Assembly: GCF_001590685.1 (NCBI RefSeq)
Contig: NZ_CP014616.1
Span: 1,425,001 to 1,489,000, forward strand
Reading direction: 5' to 3'
DNA length: 64,000 nt
Source of the DNA: Sporosarcina psychrophila
GTDB lineage: Bacteria; Bacillota; Bacilli; Bacillales_A; Planococcaceae
In this document: piece by piece, positions 1 through 9,164 of the stretch
How the letters are laid out: each line of letters begins with the position of its first letter
How positions within the stretch are numbered: the first letter of the stretch is position 1
The notes under the pieces: generated by a model
What the model saw: only the letters and a program-made list of their open reading frames with translations
Told to the model about the DNA's origin: nothing
Database searches by the model: none
Made by a program: the position numbers and the translations under genes

Positions 1-23
1 ACAACCAAATATCTGAGTTGGTA

Positions 24-57
24 ACAGGACATGCTTAATTGTGTGTCCTGTTTTTTT
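24..57 (+). terminator. Rho-independent terminator
   Basis: A perfect 8-bp stem (acaggaca / tgtcctgt) with a 12-base loop is followed by seven T residues. It would end a + strand transcript entering from before the window. No gene lies between it and the window edge. Confidence 0.8.
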
Positions 58-145
58 GAATTCTATCTACCATATCTGATTAATTTATCAAACATAAATA
101 TTTTTTCTAATAGTAATATTGGATTACAAAAACTTCATATCGTAG

Positions 146-724
146 CTAGAGGTCTAAAGAATGAAAGCGATCCGCAACGAAAGTCAAGTCCTCCAAAAAT
201 AAGTTACGTAAGTTTGGACGTCGTCTAACTGCAAGTGGATGGTAGGCGACCGCTGTTTGGAATCCACGTATATCGTGCCAACTACTCCGCATTGACTTCA
301 CTTCGGCTTCAGGATTTTGAAAAAAAGACTGAACGGCTACATTTCCTAAACAAAGAATGAGAGTAGGCTTTTTTTCTGTAAGCTGCTGTTCTAAATGCCT
401 CATACAAATTTGACGTACTAATTCTTTGTCGTATGCTCGAACGGGCTTCCTTTTTAGTATAAAAGTGACATACAGATCATCTATTTTCAAGCCAGCTTCA
501 TTTGCAACTTCTTGTAGCGTTTGCCGCGTTCCACAAACAAATGACTCGCCTTCACGATCTTCACGTGCTCCGGGATTGTCAAGAATAATCATAATCGTGG
601 CCGCTGGATTACCTTCACCCCATACCATCCGTGTCCCTTGTTCATAAAGGCCGCATTCCTGGCAATTTACAAGGTGATCAGGGGTTGGCTCCTCCAATAA
701 CATTTTTGGACAGAAGACAGGCAT
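146..724 (-). CDS. Uracil-DNA glycosylase superfamily protein
   Basis: A 192-aa protein with the layout of family 4/5-like uracil-DNA glycosylases, which remove uracil from DNA in base-excision repair. Cysteines at about 5, 21 and 24 (CQEC) could be part of an Fe-S cluster. The segment GEGNPAATIMIILDNPGAREDREG around 36-59 corresponds to the catalytic GEAPG..ED loop, and HPLAVRRRP near 160 corresponds to the C-terminal HP-A minor-groove loop. The usual GEAPG is not intact here (LDNPGARED), so activity on uracil is inferred from the fold. The start ATG follows a weak AAAGTGAG site. It is transcribed alone. Confidence 0.75.
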   Translation of the reverse strand: MPVFCPKMLLEEPTPDHLVNCQECGLYEQGTRMVWGEGNPAATIMIILDNPGAREDREGESFVCGTRQTLQEVANEAGLKIDDLYVTFILKRKPVRAYDKELVRQICMRHLEQQLTEKKPTLILCLGNVAVQSFFQNPEAEVKSMRSSWHDIRGFQTAVAYHPLAVRRRPNLRNLFLEDLTFVADRFHSLDL

Positions 725-992
725 TATTTTCAGCTCACTTTGACGTTTATTTGCAAAAAAAAAGAGGAAGCGCCTGAAACAGAAGAACGCAGCCTTAGTA
801 CGCCACTACCTGTGGTAATAGCTAGGCCCTTTTGCAGATTATCCCCAGAGAAGCTTTATAATTTCCAGTGCACTAAGGAAAGCTTTCCACTAACCAATGG
901 ATTTCAATCAGATTCACAGCATATAGGTTAAATGTGGTAAAATTATTATAATATTTCGATGTTTATTATTCTTATGTGAATGGGGTGTGGGG

Positions 993-1844
993 ATGGAGTT
1001 TAGATATTATCAAGATGTGCAAAAATTTGCATTGAAAGCTGAACCTGTTTTAGGTAAAAGGGAAGATGTATACAGTCTTTTTTTCGGTGTATTGCAGGCA
1101 ATTAAAGCAGGTCGATATGAGAAGCCGTTTATGGCGACGATTGAAGAGGAGGGGCAGGTGCTAGCCTTATTTCAAATGACCTATCCACATCCGTTAAACC
1201 TAATTTTTGCGGATGAAAGCCGGTTGGAAGAATGTATGGATTTGTTAATAAGAAACCTATTGGAACTTAAAATTGAAATTAGTTCCATCATAGGTTTAAA
1301 ACCGTGGGCATTCCTCTTCAGTAAGAAATGGGAAGTGAAAACAAGTGTGTATCCTCAATTGATGATGGACCAGGGATTGTATCGATTAGATAATATAGAT
1401 GAAACACTTGAACACAGTCCAGGCTCTTGGCGTTTGGCAAATACGGATGATTGTTTACTCATCGAGATGTGGTTCAACTTGTTTGAGGAAGATGCAGGAC
1501 TTCCGCTAACAGCAGTGGAAGATGTGAAAAAGCGAGTTGCATCATTTGTAGCCGAACAGGAAGTATTTTTGTGGGAGGATAATGGCAAAGTAGTTTCCAT
1601 GATGAAAAAAGCCCGACCGACAAATCATGGCGTAACTGTCTCCCTTGTATTTACACCAAAGGAAGAGCGAAAGAAAGGCTACGCGCGGACGATGGTAGCA
1701 GCTGGAACAAAGGAACTTCTAAAAAAATATGATTTTTGTGTGCTTTACACTGATTTGATGAATCCGACAGCAAATAAAATCTACCAAGAGATCGGCTACA
1801 AGAGAATTGCAGATTCTATACAGATTGGATTTAGCTTGAAATGA
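993..1844 (+). CDS. GNAT family N-acetyltransferase
   Basis: About 283 aa. The C-terminal third is a typical GNAT acyl-CoA-binding fold: a beta strand ending in VSLVFTP, the pyrophosphate-binding loop ERKKGYART (Q/RxxGxG/A type), then LYTDLMNPTANKIYQEIGYKRI, the standard beta5/alpha4 ending. The N-terminal half is divergent, so this is a two-part FR47-like enzyme whose acceptor cannot be read from sequence. An in-frame GTG lies at 987, but ATG at 993 fits the GGGG-rich Shine-Dalgarno better. It is monocistronic, with a terminator about 230 bases downstream. Confidence 0.8.
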   Translation: MEFRYYQDVQKFALKAEPVLGKREDVYSLFFGVLQAIKAGRYEKPFMATIEEEGQVLALFQMTYPHPLNLIFADESRLEECMDLLIRNLLELKIEISSIIGLKPWAFLFSKKWEVKTSVYPQLMMDQGLYRLDNIDETLEHSPGSWRLANTDDCLLIEMWFNLFEEDAGLPLTAVEDVKKRVASFVAEQEVFLWEDNGKVVSMMKKARPTNHGVTVSLVFTPKEERKKGYARTMVAAGTKELLKKYDFCVLYTDLMNPTANKIYQEIGYKRIADSIQIGFSLK

Positions 1845-2075
1845 AAAAGGTGTGATCTTTATAGGAAATCTGAATCACATAGTTGATCGAAATTTATATG
1901 GAAAATATCTGATATGGGAAAAAAAATTCCGAAACTAGAAGATAAATATGACACAAACAATCACAATAACTAGCTGGAAAGTACAGAGAAGAAGGCGTGG
2001 CTGGATCCATCATGTGATAAGTCCAAATGATATTCGCTCTTTTCAATGTTTCTAACGAACTAAGAATATTTCATG

Positions 2076-2114
2076 TCAAAAAAGCCAAGAATAGAAAACT
2101 CCTGGCTTTTTTGA
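2076..2114. terminator. Bidirectional terminator between convergent genes
   Basis: A 12-bp stem (tcaaaaaagcca / tggcttttttga) lies between the convergent GNAT and aminotransferase genes. The A/T runs inside the stem let it act on both strands. The rest of 1845-2137 shows nothing recognisable. Confidence 0.7.
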
Positions 2115-2137
2115 TATGAAATTCAAATTAAATTATT

Positions 2138-3307
2138 TTATCGTGAAAAAATATCGAGTTTTTCAATTCGTGCAACTGCTTCTTTTAAACGGTCTTCACT
2201 TTCCAATAAGCCAACACGTATATACCCTTCACCATACCTTCCAAAAGCATGGCCCGGTGCTACGGCAATGTCTGCTTTGTCTAATAGTAACTTGGTGAAT
2301 GATTCGCTTGTATATCCTTCTGGTACAGGTAACCAAGCGAAGAAAGATGCAGCGGGCGCGATGACATCCCAACCGATTCGTTTACATTCAGAAATTAAGA
2401 CATTCCGGCGGCTTTCGTAAAGTGAAACGAGTTCATCCACACAATCCTGGCTTCCCGATAATGCCTCTGTTGCTGCGCGCTGAATTGCTGGGAATATATC
2501 TATGAATAAATGATCCTGCAATAAGCTGATTGCTTCGATAATATCGGCATTACCGATGGCAAAACCGACCCGCCATCCCGCCATATTATACGTTTTTGAC
2601 AATGTGTACATTTCAATTCCAACTTCTTTTGCACCTTCTGCTTGCAGGAAACTGACAGGTTTAGCACCGTCAAAACCGATTCCACCATAGGCAAAGTCAT
2701 GCAAAATTGCAATATCATTGGCTTTTGCCAAAGCAATCGTTTCTTCAAAAAATGGAAGTGTGGCGGTTGCGCTTGTTGGGTTATTTGGATAGTTCAAATA
2801 CATTAATTTTGCTTGCTTCTTTTGTTCATCGGAGAGAGCAGAGTAATCAGGTAAAAAATCGTTTTCTGCAAGTAATGGCATTAAATCGTATTTAATATTG
2901 GCTAAGCTTACACTCGATAAATAATCGGGATATCCCGGATCCGGCAATAAAAGTAATTCATCTTCGTTCATAATCGCGAGGGGTAACTCGACCAATCCCG
3001 GTTTTGTTCCAAATAGAATCGCTACCTCTGTTTTAGGATCAATATGAACATCGTATTCTCGTTTATAAAAGTCAGCAACAGCCTGTTTTAATTCGGCAGT
3101 CCCTCTGAATGGGGAGTATCCATGTGTTGTTGGATCTTCAACTGCTTCTTGGAGTGCTTTTATAATATGTGGAGGTGTCGGTTGATCGGGATTTCCACGC
3201 CCCAAGTTAATAACGTCACGTCCTTCAGAAAGTGCTTCTTGTACGTTTCGAACAAGGGATGCGAAAAAGTGCGGTGGTAGGTTCTTGAGTCGATTTGATA
3301 GTGCCAT
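2138..3307 (-). CDS. mtnE: PLP-dependent aminotransferase, MtnE-like (methionine salvage)
   Basis: A 389-aa fold-type I aminotransferase. The N terminus (FFASLVRNVQEAL.. INLGRGNPDQPTPPHI) is close to Bacillus MtnE/YkrV, which transaminates 2-keto-4-methylthiobutyrate to methionine in the methylthioadenosine salvage cycle. YLNYPNNPTSA, HDFAYGGI and the PLP lysine in TLSKTYNMAGWRVGF (about 240-255) are all present. RBS GAGAGG precedes ATG. It is divergent from the SAM-riboswitch-controlled metNPQ genes, which supports a sulfur amino acid role, although no S-box is visible in its own leader. Related aminotransferases (PatA, YugH) are the main alternatives. Confidence 0.75.
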   Translation of the reverse strand: MALSNRLKNLPPHFFASLVRNVQEALSEGRDVINLGRGNPDQPTPPHIIKALQEAVEDPTTHGYSPFRGTAELKQAVADFYKREYDVHIDPKTEVAILFGTKPGLVELPLAIMNEDELLLLPDPGYPDYLSSVSLANIKYDLMPLLAENDFLPDYSALSDEQKKQAKLMYLNYPNNPTSATATLPFFEETIALAKANDIAILHDFAYGGIGFDGAKPVSFLQAEGAKEVGIEMYTLSKTYNMAGWRVGFAIGNADIIEAISLLQDHLFIDIFPAIQRAATEALSGSQDCVDELVSLYESRRNVLISECKRIGWDVIAPAASFFAWLPVPEGYTSESFTKLLLDKADIAVAPGHAFGRYGEGYIRVGLLESEDRLKEAVARIEKLDIFSR

Positions 3308-3382
3308 GTAATAACCTCTCTTCTATGTAATCCAATCTTTATTGTAATAGAGTAAGATAGTATAAGTTTTTCACTTGGAGCA

Positions 3383-3687
3383 GTGTCTAGACTCCAGCGC
3401 TTGTCGGGTCTGCCAAGGCGCTTGCGCTTTTCTTATTGTCTAGCTCCAGGAGCCAGCCGCTCGGAGGCCCACAGGAAGTGGGTCACCTAGCCATTGCCGC
3501 AGGACGCGGCGTACTTAGGCTAGGTTCCTTGAAAGCAATCCAGCTATGTGGCAAAGAGCGCCACGTCGTGCCTGCAAGGATGCAGGTATGCAGTCGTTGC
3601 GACAGGACGTCGCGCTCTAGACTGCCTTCCCCTGGATTGACTTATGCCTGTCGCGTCTAGACGGCGCCTTCCGCTTTTCTTATTGTC
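3383..3687. repeat. Dispersed Bacillales intergenic repeat, two units
   Basis: A GC-rich palindromic stretch between mtnE and the metN promoter. Two units each run from a gtctagNctccag start to a gcgcttttcttattgtc-like end; the second is about 250 bases and contains several internal hairpins. The same module recurs, shortened, at 6597-6702 and 14328-14480. The + ORF at 3436-3660 is a by-product of its composition. Confidence 0.75.
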
Positions 3688-3746
3688 AGTATACATGGAA
3701 TGAAATGAAAATGATAATAAATTGTTATATATCAGAACATATTATG

Positions 3747-3775
3747 TTGACAATCTTATTGAGACATACTAATAT
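3747..3775 (+). promoter_or_regulatory. SigA promoter of metNPQ
   Basis: TTGACA (3747-3752), a 17-base spacer and TAATAT (3770-3775) lie about 35 bases upstream of the SAM riboswitch, the expected position for its promoter. Confidence 0.8.
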
Positions 3776-3809
3776 GAAACTTATCAATCAAAATAATTAC
3801 ATAATGGTA

Positions 3810-3970
3810 CTTATCAAGAGAGACTGAGGGATAGGCCCGATGACGTCCAGCAACCCCTTGCGTAATGTAAGGAAGGTGCTAACTCCTACAGAGTGAATTT
3901 CATTCTGAAAGATGAGCTGAAACCTTTTTATTTTCGGTGCTTCTTTCATATATGAGAGAAGCATTTTTAT
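3810..3970 (+). promoter_or_regulatory. SAM-I (S-box) riboswitch with terminator
   Basis: The leader carries the S-box conserved blocks: P1 arms cttatc (3810-3815) and gatgag (3911-3916), the ACTGAGGGATAGGCCCGATGA region, GTCCAGCAACC, and GGAAGGTGCTAA closing the core. A terminator hairpin (tgcttctttca / tgagagaagca, about 3938-3965) followed by T residues forms the expression platform. In this family SAM binding stabilises P1 and lets the terminator form, so metNPQ is expected to be transcribed when SAM is low. Confidence 0.95.
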
Positions 3971-4023
3971 ATGGTCAGACATCTGAGATTTCGTACTTCT
4001 ATTTATAGAAAGAGGAGAATTGC

Positions 4024-5037
4024 ATGATTCAAATTCAAAACGTATCAAAAGTATACAAAACAAAAGAGAGAATCGTGACTGGTGTTGATAATGTCTCACT
4101 CGACATTAACACAGGAGAAATTTTCGGAATCGTAGGTTACTCAGGTGCAGGGAAGAGTTCTCTTATCCGTTGTCTAAATTTGTTGGAAAAACCAACGAGC
4201 GGAACGATCTTAGTAGATGGATTAAATTTGATGAAGTTACGGGGGGATAATCTCCGTCAGGCACGTCTGAAAATAGGAATGATTTTTCAACACTTTTATT
4301 TAATCAGCCAAAAGACAGTATATGAAAATATAGCATTTGCTTTACGGGCAGCCAAAACGCCTGCCAATAAAATAAACGCTCGGGTAACGGACTTACTAGA
4401 AATGGTTGGCCTCTCTGATAAACGGGATGTTTATCCTGCGCAGCTGAGTGGTGGCCAGAAGCAGCGGGTAGGTATTGCCCGAGCACTAGCGAATAATCCT
4501 TCAGTGTTACTGTGTGATGAAGCAACATCTGCATTAGATCCAAATACGACGCTATCTATTTTAAGGCTGTTGAAGAAAATAAATAAAGAATTACAGATTA
4601 CAATCGTTCTAATAACACACGAGATGAATGTCGTGAAAGAAATTTGTGATCGCATGGCAATTATGCAAGATGGAAAAGTGATTGAAGAAGGACAAGTATA
4701 TGATATATTTTCAGATCCTCAAGAAGAATTGACGAAAGAATTTATTAGTAGTGTTGTGTCATTTGATGTGCCGTCAATGATTTTGAGCAAGTGCACGGGC
4801 AAACTGGTCAAAGTCATGTTTAAAGGTGATGTCGCAGGCGATGGAATTATCTCAGATACTGTGCAGCAATTTACTATACAAGGTAATTTCCTACACGGCT
4901 CCATTGAATATATTCAAGAAAGGCCACTCGGTACTTTCCTGATGGAACTAAAAGGCGAGGATGACGAAATAGAAAAGGCAATTGCCTATATGTCATCACG
5001 AGCTGCTCAAGTGGAGGTAATTGACAATGGGAATTGA
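4024..5037 (+). CDS. metN: Methionine ABC transporter ATP-binding protein MetN
   Basis: A 337-aa ATPase powering methionine import. Walker A GYSGAGKS is at 38-45, the ABC signature LSGGQ at 141-145, Walker B VLLCDEA at 161-167, and the switch histidine in THEM follows. The C-terminal region (about 265-335) matches the NIL ligand-sensing domain that lets intracellular methionine inhibit the MetNI pump. RBS AGAGGAG precedes ATG. First gene of the S-box-controlled metNPQ operon; its 3' end overlaps the permease gene. Confidence 0.95.
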   Translation: MIQIQNVSKVYKTKERIVTGVDNVSLDINTGEIFGIVGYSGAGKSSLIRCLNLLEKPTSGTILVDGLNLMKLRGDNLRQARLKIGMIFQHFYLISQKTVYENIAFALRAAKTPANKINARVTDLLEMVGLSDKRDVYPAQLSGGQKQRVGIARALANNPSVLLCDEATSALDPNTTLSILRLLKKINKELQITIVLITHEMNVVKEICDRMAIMQDGKVIEEGQVYDIFSDPQEELTKEFISSVVSFDVPSMILSKCTGKLVKVMFKGDVAGDGIISDTVQQFTIQGNFLHGSIEYIQERPLGTFLMELKGEDDEIEKAIAYMSSRAAQVEVIDNGN

Positions 5038-5698
5038 TTTACAACACGTTATAGAGTTAATGCCTGATATTACAAAAGCATTTGGGGAAACACTTTATAT
5101 GATAAGTATTTCTCTCGTTATCGCACTTGTTATTGGGCTTCCACTAGGGATTTTGCTGTTCACTACCGATAAAGGCTTATTTTTAGAAAATCGGGCATTG
5201 AACTCAGTTATTGGCTTTATCGTCAATATGGTCCGTTCTGTGCCGTTTATTATTTTACTCGTCGCGTTAATCCCTTTAACGATTTTAATAGTAGGTACTC
5301 CGATTGGCCCTGGGGCTGCTAGTGTTTCATTATCTGCGGCAGCAATCCCTTTTTTCGCAAGAATTGTGGAGACTTCACTAAGAGAGATTGATAAAGGTGT
5401 TATCGAAGCTGCAATCGCTGTTGGTGCAACTCCGTGGATGATTATCAAAGATGTACTATTGCCTGAAGCAAAAACAAGTATTATTCAAGGCGTGACACTT
5501 ACAGTAATTAGTTTAGTCGCCTATTCAGCAATGGCTGGTGTTGTTGGTGGTGGCGGAATCGGGGATTTAGCAATTCGATTCGGCTACTATCGTTACGACA
5601 ATACAATAATGGTAGTGACCGTGGTGATATTAATACTATTTGTACAAGTAATTCAGTTTGCAGGAGATCGGATTTCAAAAGTAATTGATAAACGATGA
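5027..5698 (+). CDS. metP: Methionine ABC transporter permease MetP (MetI)
   Basis: A 223-aa integral membrane permease with about five transmembrane segments. The EAA loop (EAAIAVGATPWMIIKDVLLPEA, about 125-146) couples it to MetN. ATG 5027 sits 8 bases after GGAGGT, so it is preferred over TTG 5021; the gene overlaps metN by 11 bases, implying translational coupling. The end (GGIGDLAIRFGYYRYD) is characteristic of MetI-type permeases. Confidence 0.93.
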   Translation: MGIDLQHVIELMPDITKAFGETLYMISISLVIALVIGLPLGILLFTTDKGLFLENRALNSVIGFIVNMVRSVPFIILLVALIPLTILIVGTPIGPGAASVSLSAAAIPFFARIVETSLREIDKGVIEAAIAVGATPWMIIKDVLLPEAKTSIIQGVTLTVISLVAYSAMAGVVGGGGIGDLAIRFGYYRYDNTIMVVTVVILILFVQVIQFAGDRISKVIDKR

Positions 5699-5715
5699 TG
5701 GGGAGAGAGAAAATT

Positions 5716-6528
5716 ATGAAAAAGTTTCTATTAGTTGTATTAGTACTTGTAGTTGGAACCGCACTAGCTGCTTGTGGTGGCAAAGAAAAAGCTTCGGATG
5801 ACAAATCTGTGAAAATTGGTGCAACCGCTGGACCATATAGTGATATGTTGAAAAAGGCGATTATTCCTGGACTTGAAGAAAAGGGATATAAAGTTGAACT
5901 AATTGAGTTTAGTGATTATATTCAGCCGAACAATGCACTGGCAAGTGGCGATATTGATGCAAACCTGTTCCAAAACACGACTTATTTAGAAAATGTCGTT
6001 AAAGAAACGGAAGCTGAATTATCACCACTTATTATCGTACCAACAGCTCCAATGGGCATTTATTCGAATAAATTCAAGACAATTGAAGCTATTGAGGATG
6101 GAGCAAAAGTTACCATTCCAAACGATCCTGTTAATGGAGCCCGCGCCCTTTTAGTGTTACAGGATGAAGGTCTAATTGAATTAGATCCAAATGCAGAAGT
6201 GCTAAAAGTATCTGAAAAAGATGTAACAATGAATAAGAAGAACTTGGTGTTTCAGCCAATCGAAGCGGGTCAGCTTCCACGTTCAGTTGACGGTACTGAT
6301 TTAGCGGCAGTTCCTGGAAACTTTGCCTTGGCTGCAAGTATGAATTTATTAGATGCGCTAGCACTAGAGGACATGCTTGATATATACAGAAACGTAGTTG
6401 CAGTAAAAACGGAAAACATTGATAAGCAATTTGCTAAAGATATTATTGAAATAGTAGAATCAGCAGAATTTGAAAAAGTAATTGATTCAGATTTTGAAGG
6501 CTTTGGTAAACCAGAGTGGATGAAGTAA
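5716..6528 (+). CDS. metQ: Methionine-binding lipoprotein MetQ
   Basis: A 270-aa substrate-binding lipoprotein of the NlpA/MetQ family. The signal peptide ends in the lipobox LAAC (cysteine at about 19), followed by a charged linker. Core segments such as VKIGATAGPYSDM, the dimension IEFSDYIQPNNALASGDIDANLFQN and AVPGNFALAA match MetQ, where they bind methionine. ATG 5716 follows GGGGAGAGA and is the start that puts the signal peptide at the N terminus. Last gene of the operon, with a strong terminator 20 bases on. Confidence 0.95.
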   Translation: MKKFLLVVLVLVVGTALAACGGKEKASDDKSVKIGATAGPYSDMLKKAIIPGLEEKGYKVELIEFSDYIQPNNALASGDIDANLFQNTTYLENVVKETEAELSPLIIVPTAPMGIYSNKFKTIEAIEDGAKVTIPNDPVNGARALLVLQDEGLIELDPNAEVLKVSEKDVTMNKKNLVFQPIEAGQLPRSVDGTDLAAVPGNFALAASMNLLDALALEDMLDIYRNVVAVKTENIDKQFAKDIIEIVESAEFEKVIDSDFEGFGKPEWMK

Positions 6529-6550
6529 AATCTAACTAGCAACGTCAAAA

Positions 6551-6587
6551 AGCTGACGAGACCATTACGGTTTCGTCAGCTTTTTTT
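6551..6587 (+). terminator. Terminator of metNPQ
   Basis: Stem agctgacga / tcgtcagct with a T7 run, directly after metQ. Confidence 0.9.
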
Positions 6588-6596
6588 GTTCTTCCT

Positions 6597-6702
6597 GCCT
6601 AGGAAATTATAAAATCTTGTACAGTGGATAACCTGCGAAAGCTGATATTTCACGTCTAGACTCAAGCGCCTCTGAACAGGCGCTTGCGCTTTTTTTTATT
6701 GT
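6597..6702. repeat. Dispersed intergenic repeat (short copy)
   Basis: It begins ctaggaaattataaaatct, shared almost exactly with 14331-14350, and ends in gtctagactcaagcgcct / aggcgcttgcgctttttttt, which matches the ends of the 3383-3687 repeat. The terminal hairpin plus T8 could act as a second + strand terminator. Its right end overlaps the last codons of pepF on the opposite strand. Confidence 0.65.
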
Positions 6703-8528
6703 GAAACGTTAGCCGTTTCGTTTGCCTCAATTTCTTCCGTCAACACAACTAGCTGATCAATCAAATCACCGATATAAGCGATTGTGTCACGCAATGGTTT
6801 TTCTGTTGTAATATCGACACCTGCCATTTTTGACAGTTCAGCAGGGGATTTTGTACCACCAGCTTTCAATACTTCGAGCCATTCATCGACAGCAGGCTGA
6901 CCTTCTTCAAGGACACGTTTAGATACTTGAGTGGAGATTGTGAGTCCAGCACTGTATGTGTATGGATACAAGCCCATGTAGTAGTGTGGCTGACGCATCC
7001 ATGTAAGTTCCGCGCCTTCATTAATCTCCACATCATCTCCCCAGAACTCTTCAAGCACGCCGCGTTTCAAGTTGTTCAATACACCGGCGTTGACACTTCC
7101 GCCTGCATCAATGCGTTCATAGACTTTTCGTTGGTAGGCAGCTTCTAGTAAGTGCGTTACAAAGTTATGGTAGTACGTGCGTGCAACGATTGATGAAATG
7201 ACCCAACGCTTGAATTTCGGATCATTTGAGTTTTCTAATAGGTGGTTAGCCACGAGCATTTCATTCATCGTCGAAGGTGCTTCGATGAAATACAGGGATG
7301 GGCGTGCATTGAATACGTTTTGCTCTCGATTTGCATTGTAGAAATGACCCGCATGCCCTAATTCATGAGCTAAGACGAATACATCATTCATACTACCTGT
7401 CCATGAAATAAGGATATATGGATGGTTGCCATAAGGGCTGGAACAGAATGCTCCTGTTGATTTACCTTTGTTTTGAGCGAAATCAATCCAACGTTCTTTG
7501 TATGAACGATCCACCATCTCCATGTAATCAGTACCCATTATAGCAAGGGCATCATCAATATATTTCTTCGATTCATCTACGGTGATTTTTGGTTCGTAAG
7601 TTGGATCAAGCGAGATTTTCAAGTCGGCAAACGTCATTTTATCAAGTCCATGGACTTTTTGCAGAAGTTTCGCGTACTTTCGCATATGCGGTGCAAGTTC
7701 TTTTGTGATTAAATCAATTTGACGGTCATACATGGATTTATCGACTTCTTGGGTGAATAATAAGTAATCGAAAATCGAATTATACCCTCTTAGGTCAGCT
7801 GTTGTTTTTTCCGTTTGTAAATGCATGTCATATGTTTTTGCAGTTGTATGTTGATAGTCTTTTAACTTAGCTGAGAATGCATCGAATGCAGCACGGCGTT
7901 TGGCGGTATCCGTTTCGCCCTCCCAGTCACCTTCGAAGGACACATAGCTTAACGGATAACTTTTCCCGTCGACTTCGAAATCATCAAATGCCATATCCAC
8001 CATTTTTGTCGTGTTATACAAGCCATATGGCCCGGCGAATGTGGAAGAGAAGGCAGCTAAAGTTTTCTCAACTTCAGGATGCAATTGGTACTCTTTTTTG
8101 CGAATCAATTTCTCCAAGTAATTTTTAAAATCACCTGACTGTTTCATTGCATCTTCCAAAACATCAATGGGTAATTCAGAAAGTTGACTGTTGACGAATG
8201 ATAGTTTGCTGTTTATTTTTGCGGCAGTGGAACCAAACTTGCTTGAGCGCATTTGTGCTTCGTCATCCGTTTGGTCTGTACTTGATGACAAACTCGTATA
8301 CGTGCCAACAGGAACCACTTTTTCATAAACAGCCGCAAAGCCTTCCAATGCCTCTATTACTGATTTAGCATCTTTAATGTTGCCATTGAATTTTTCGGCA
8401 AATGCATCGACTTCTTTTACCAATTCAATTATCGCAGCATCATATTCCTCTTCTGTTTTGAAAAGGTCTTGCAGATTCCATGTTTCTTCTGTCTTTACTT
8501 CTGAACGCAGCGGCATACTCTTTACCAA
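6696..8528 (-). CDS. pepF: Oligoendopeptidase F (M3B family)
   Basis: A 610-aa cytosolic zinc metallopeptidase that cleaves short oligopeptides. The zinc motif HELGH is at 388-392, with the third ligand in the following YFIEAPSTMNEML helix (about 416). The N-terminal oligoendopeptidase F domain (about 120-190) and the DTAKRRAAFDAFSAKL region fit the PepF family, as does full length. The start is read as TTG 8528, spaced 6 bases from GGGAGAG; ATG 8516 is the alternative. Single gene. Confidence 0.92.
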   Translation of the reverse strand: MVKSMPLRSEVKTEETWNLQDLFKTEEEYDAAIIELVKEVDAFAEKFNGNIKDAKSVIEALEGFAAVYEKVVPVGTYTSLSSSTDQTDDEAQMRSSKFGSTAAKINSKLSFVNSQLSELPIDVLEDAMKQSGDFKNYLEKLIRKKEYQLHPEVEKTLAAFSSTFAGPYGLYNTTKMVDMAFDDFEVDGKSYPLSYVSFEGDWEGETDTAKRRAAFDAFSAKLKDYQHTTAKTYDMHLQTEKTTADLRGYNSIFDYLLFTQEVDKSMYDRQIDLITKELAPHMRKYAKLLQKVHGLDKMTFADLKISLDPTYEPKITVDESKKYIDDALAIMGTDYMEMVDRSYKERWIDFAQNKGKSTGAFCSSPYGNHPYILISWTGSMNDVFVLAHELGHAGHFYNANREQNVFNARPSLYFIEAPSTMNEMLVANHLLENSNDPKFKRWVISSIVARTYYHNFVTHLLEAAYQRKVYERIDAGGSVNAGVLNNLKRGVLEEFWGDDVEINEGAELTWMRQPHYYMGLYPYTYSAGLTISTQVSKRVLEEGQPAVDEWLEVLKAGGTKSPAELSKMAGVDITTEKPLRDTIAYIGDLIDQLVVLTEEIEANETANVSQ

Positions 8529-8637
8529 TCTAATCTCTCCCTTTTATTACGGATGTCGAACTAAATAATAGTATATAGTAGAATAGGGTAAAAGTAAAAA
8601 ACAAATCCCTTTTTTGACAACTTTCAGATAGTATGTG

Positions 8638-8943
8638 TTATTTTTGCTTTTTTGAAAGACGTTCGATTTCATCTGTTAGGATAAAAGCAAGATCATCATT
8701 GCCGAAAAGTTGTAGGACATCCAGCATTGTTTCGTTATCAATGTCGATTTCTTCTTCAAATTTAGCTTCCTCAACTATTTTCTTCATCGTCTCATTTTCT
8801 TGTTGGTCTGGGTATGCACGGCTATATAACTCATGCGGGTTCACTTCATTATTAGCACACCATTGTACAAACAACCGAATCATTAGCTGCTCATCTTGTT
8901 GATATTTTTGAATGACTTGTTCATCGATGCTTTTAAATTCCAT
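8638..8943 (-). CDS. Conserved hypothetical cytosolic protein
   Basis: 101 aa, acidic, with no signal peptide or membrane segment. ATG follows AAAGGAGC, giving a good translation start. An aspartate/glutamate-rich central part (EEEIDIDNETM) and predicted helices are visible. I do not recognise the family. It may share transcription direction with pepF but is separated from it by 109 bases. Confidence 0.6.
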   Translation of the reverse strand: MEFKSIDEQVIQKYQQDEQLMIRLFVQWCANNEVNPHELYSRAYPDQQENETMKKIVEEAKFEEEIDIDNETMLDVLQLFGNDDLAFILTDEIERLSKKQK

Positions 8944-9057
8944 GTTAGTTAGCTCCTTTAAAATACTCTTCCCATAAGTATATACGAAATGTGAAACTTC
9001 TAAGGGATATAGACGTAAGTATAAATATGGAACAACAAATTAGTTGAGAGTATCAGT

Positions 9058-9135
9058 CTATATATGTTGAAATAATGAAACCAATTGATTTCGCTATGGA
9101 GTTAGGTGCCTTCGTATCTTTTGTTCACTATATAG
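9058..9135. repeat. Miniature inverted-repeat element (78 bp copy)
   Basis: It is bounded by ctatatatgttgaa at the left and ttgttcactatatag at the right, an imperfect terminal inverted repeat shared with elements at 34661-35168, 56467-56577 and 60189-61010. Internal sequence is related to the 56467 copy. It provides an ATG in frame with the downstream DUF4181 remnant, artificially extending that ORF. Confidence 0.65.
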
Positions 9136-9164
9136 TTCATTTCAAGAATAGGGTGCAAGGAAAA

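Noticed and set aside
740..931. A 63-codon + ORF before the GNAT gene
   Set aside because: No ribosome site, low-complexity start (KKKEEAPETEE), and it overlaps the promoter region of the - strand glycosylase gene.
3308..3382. Possible S-box in front of mtnE on -
   Set aside because: The leader is short and contains none of the SAM-I conserved blocks; only the metN side has the riboswitch.
3436..3660. A 74-codon + ORF in the mtnE-metN gap
   Set aside because: It lies wholly inside the dispersed GC-rich repeat, has no ribosome site, and its translation has no protein-like pattern.
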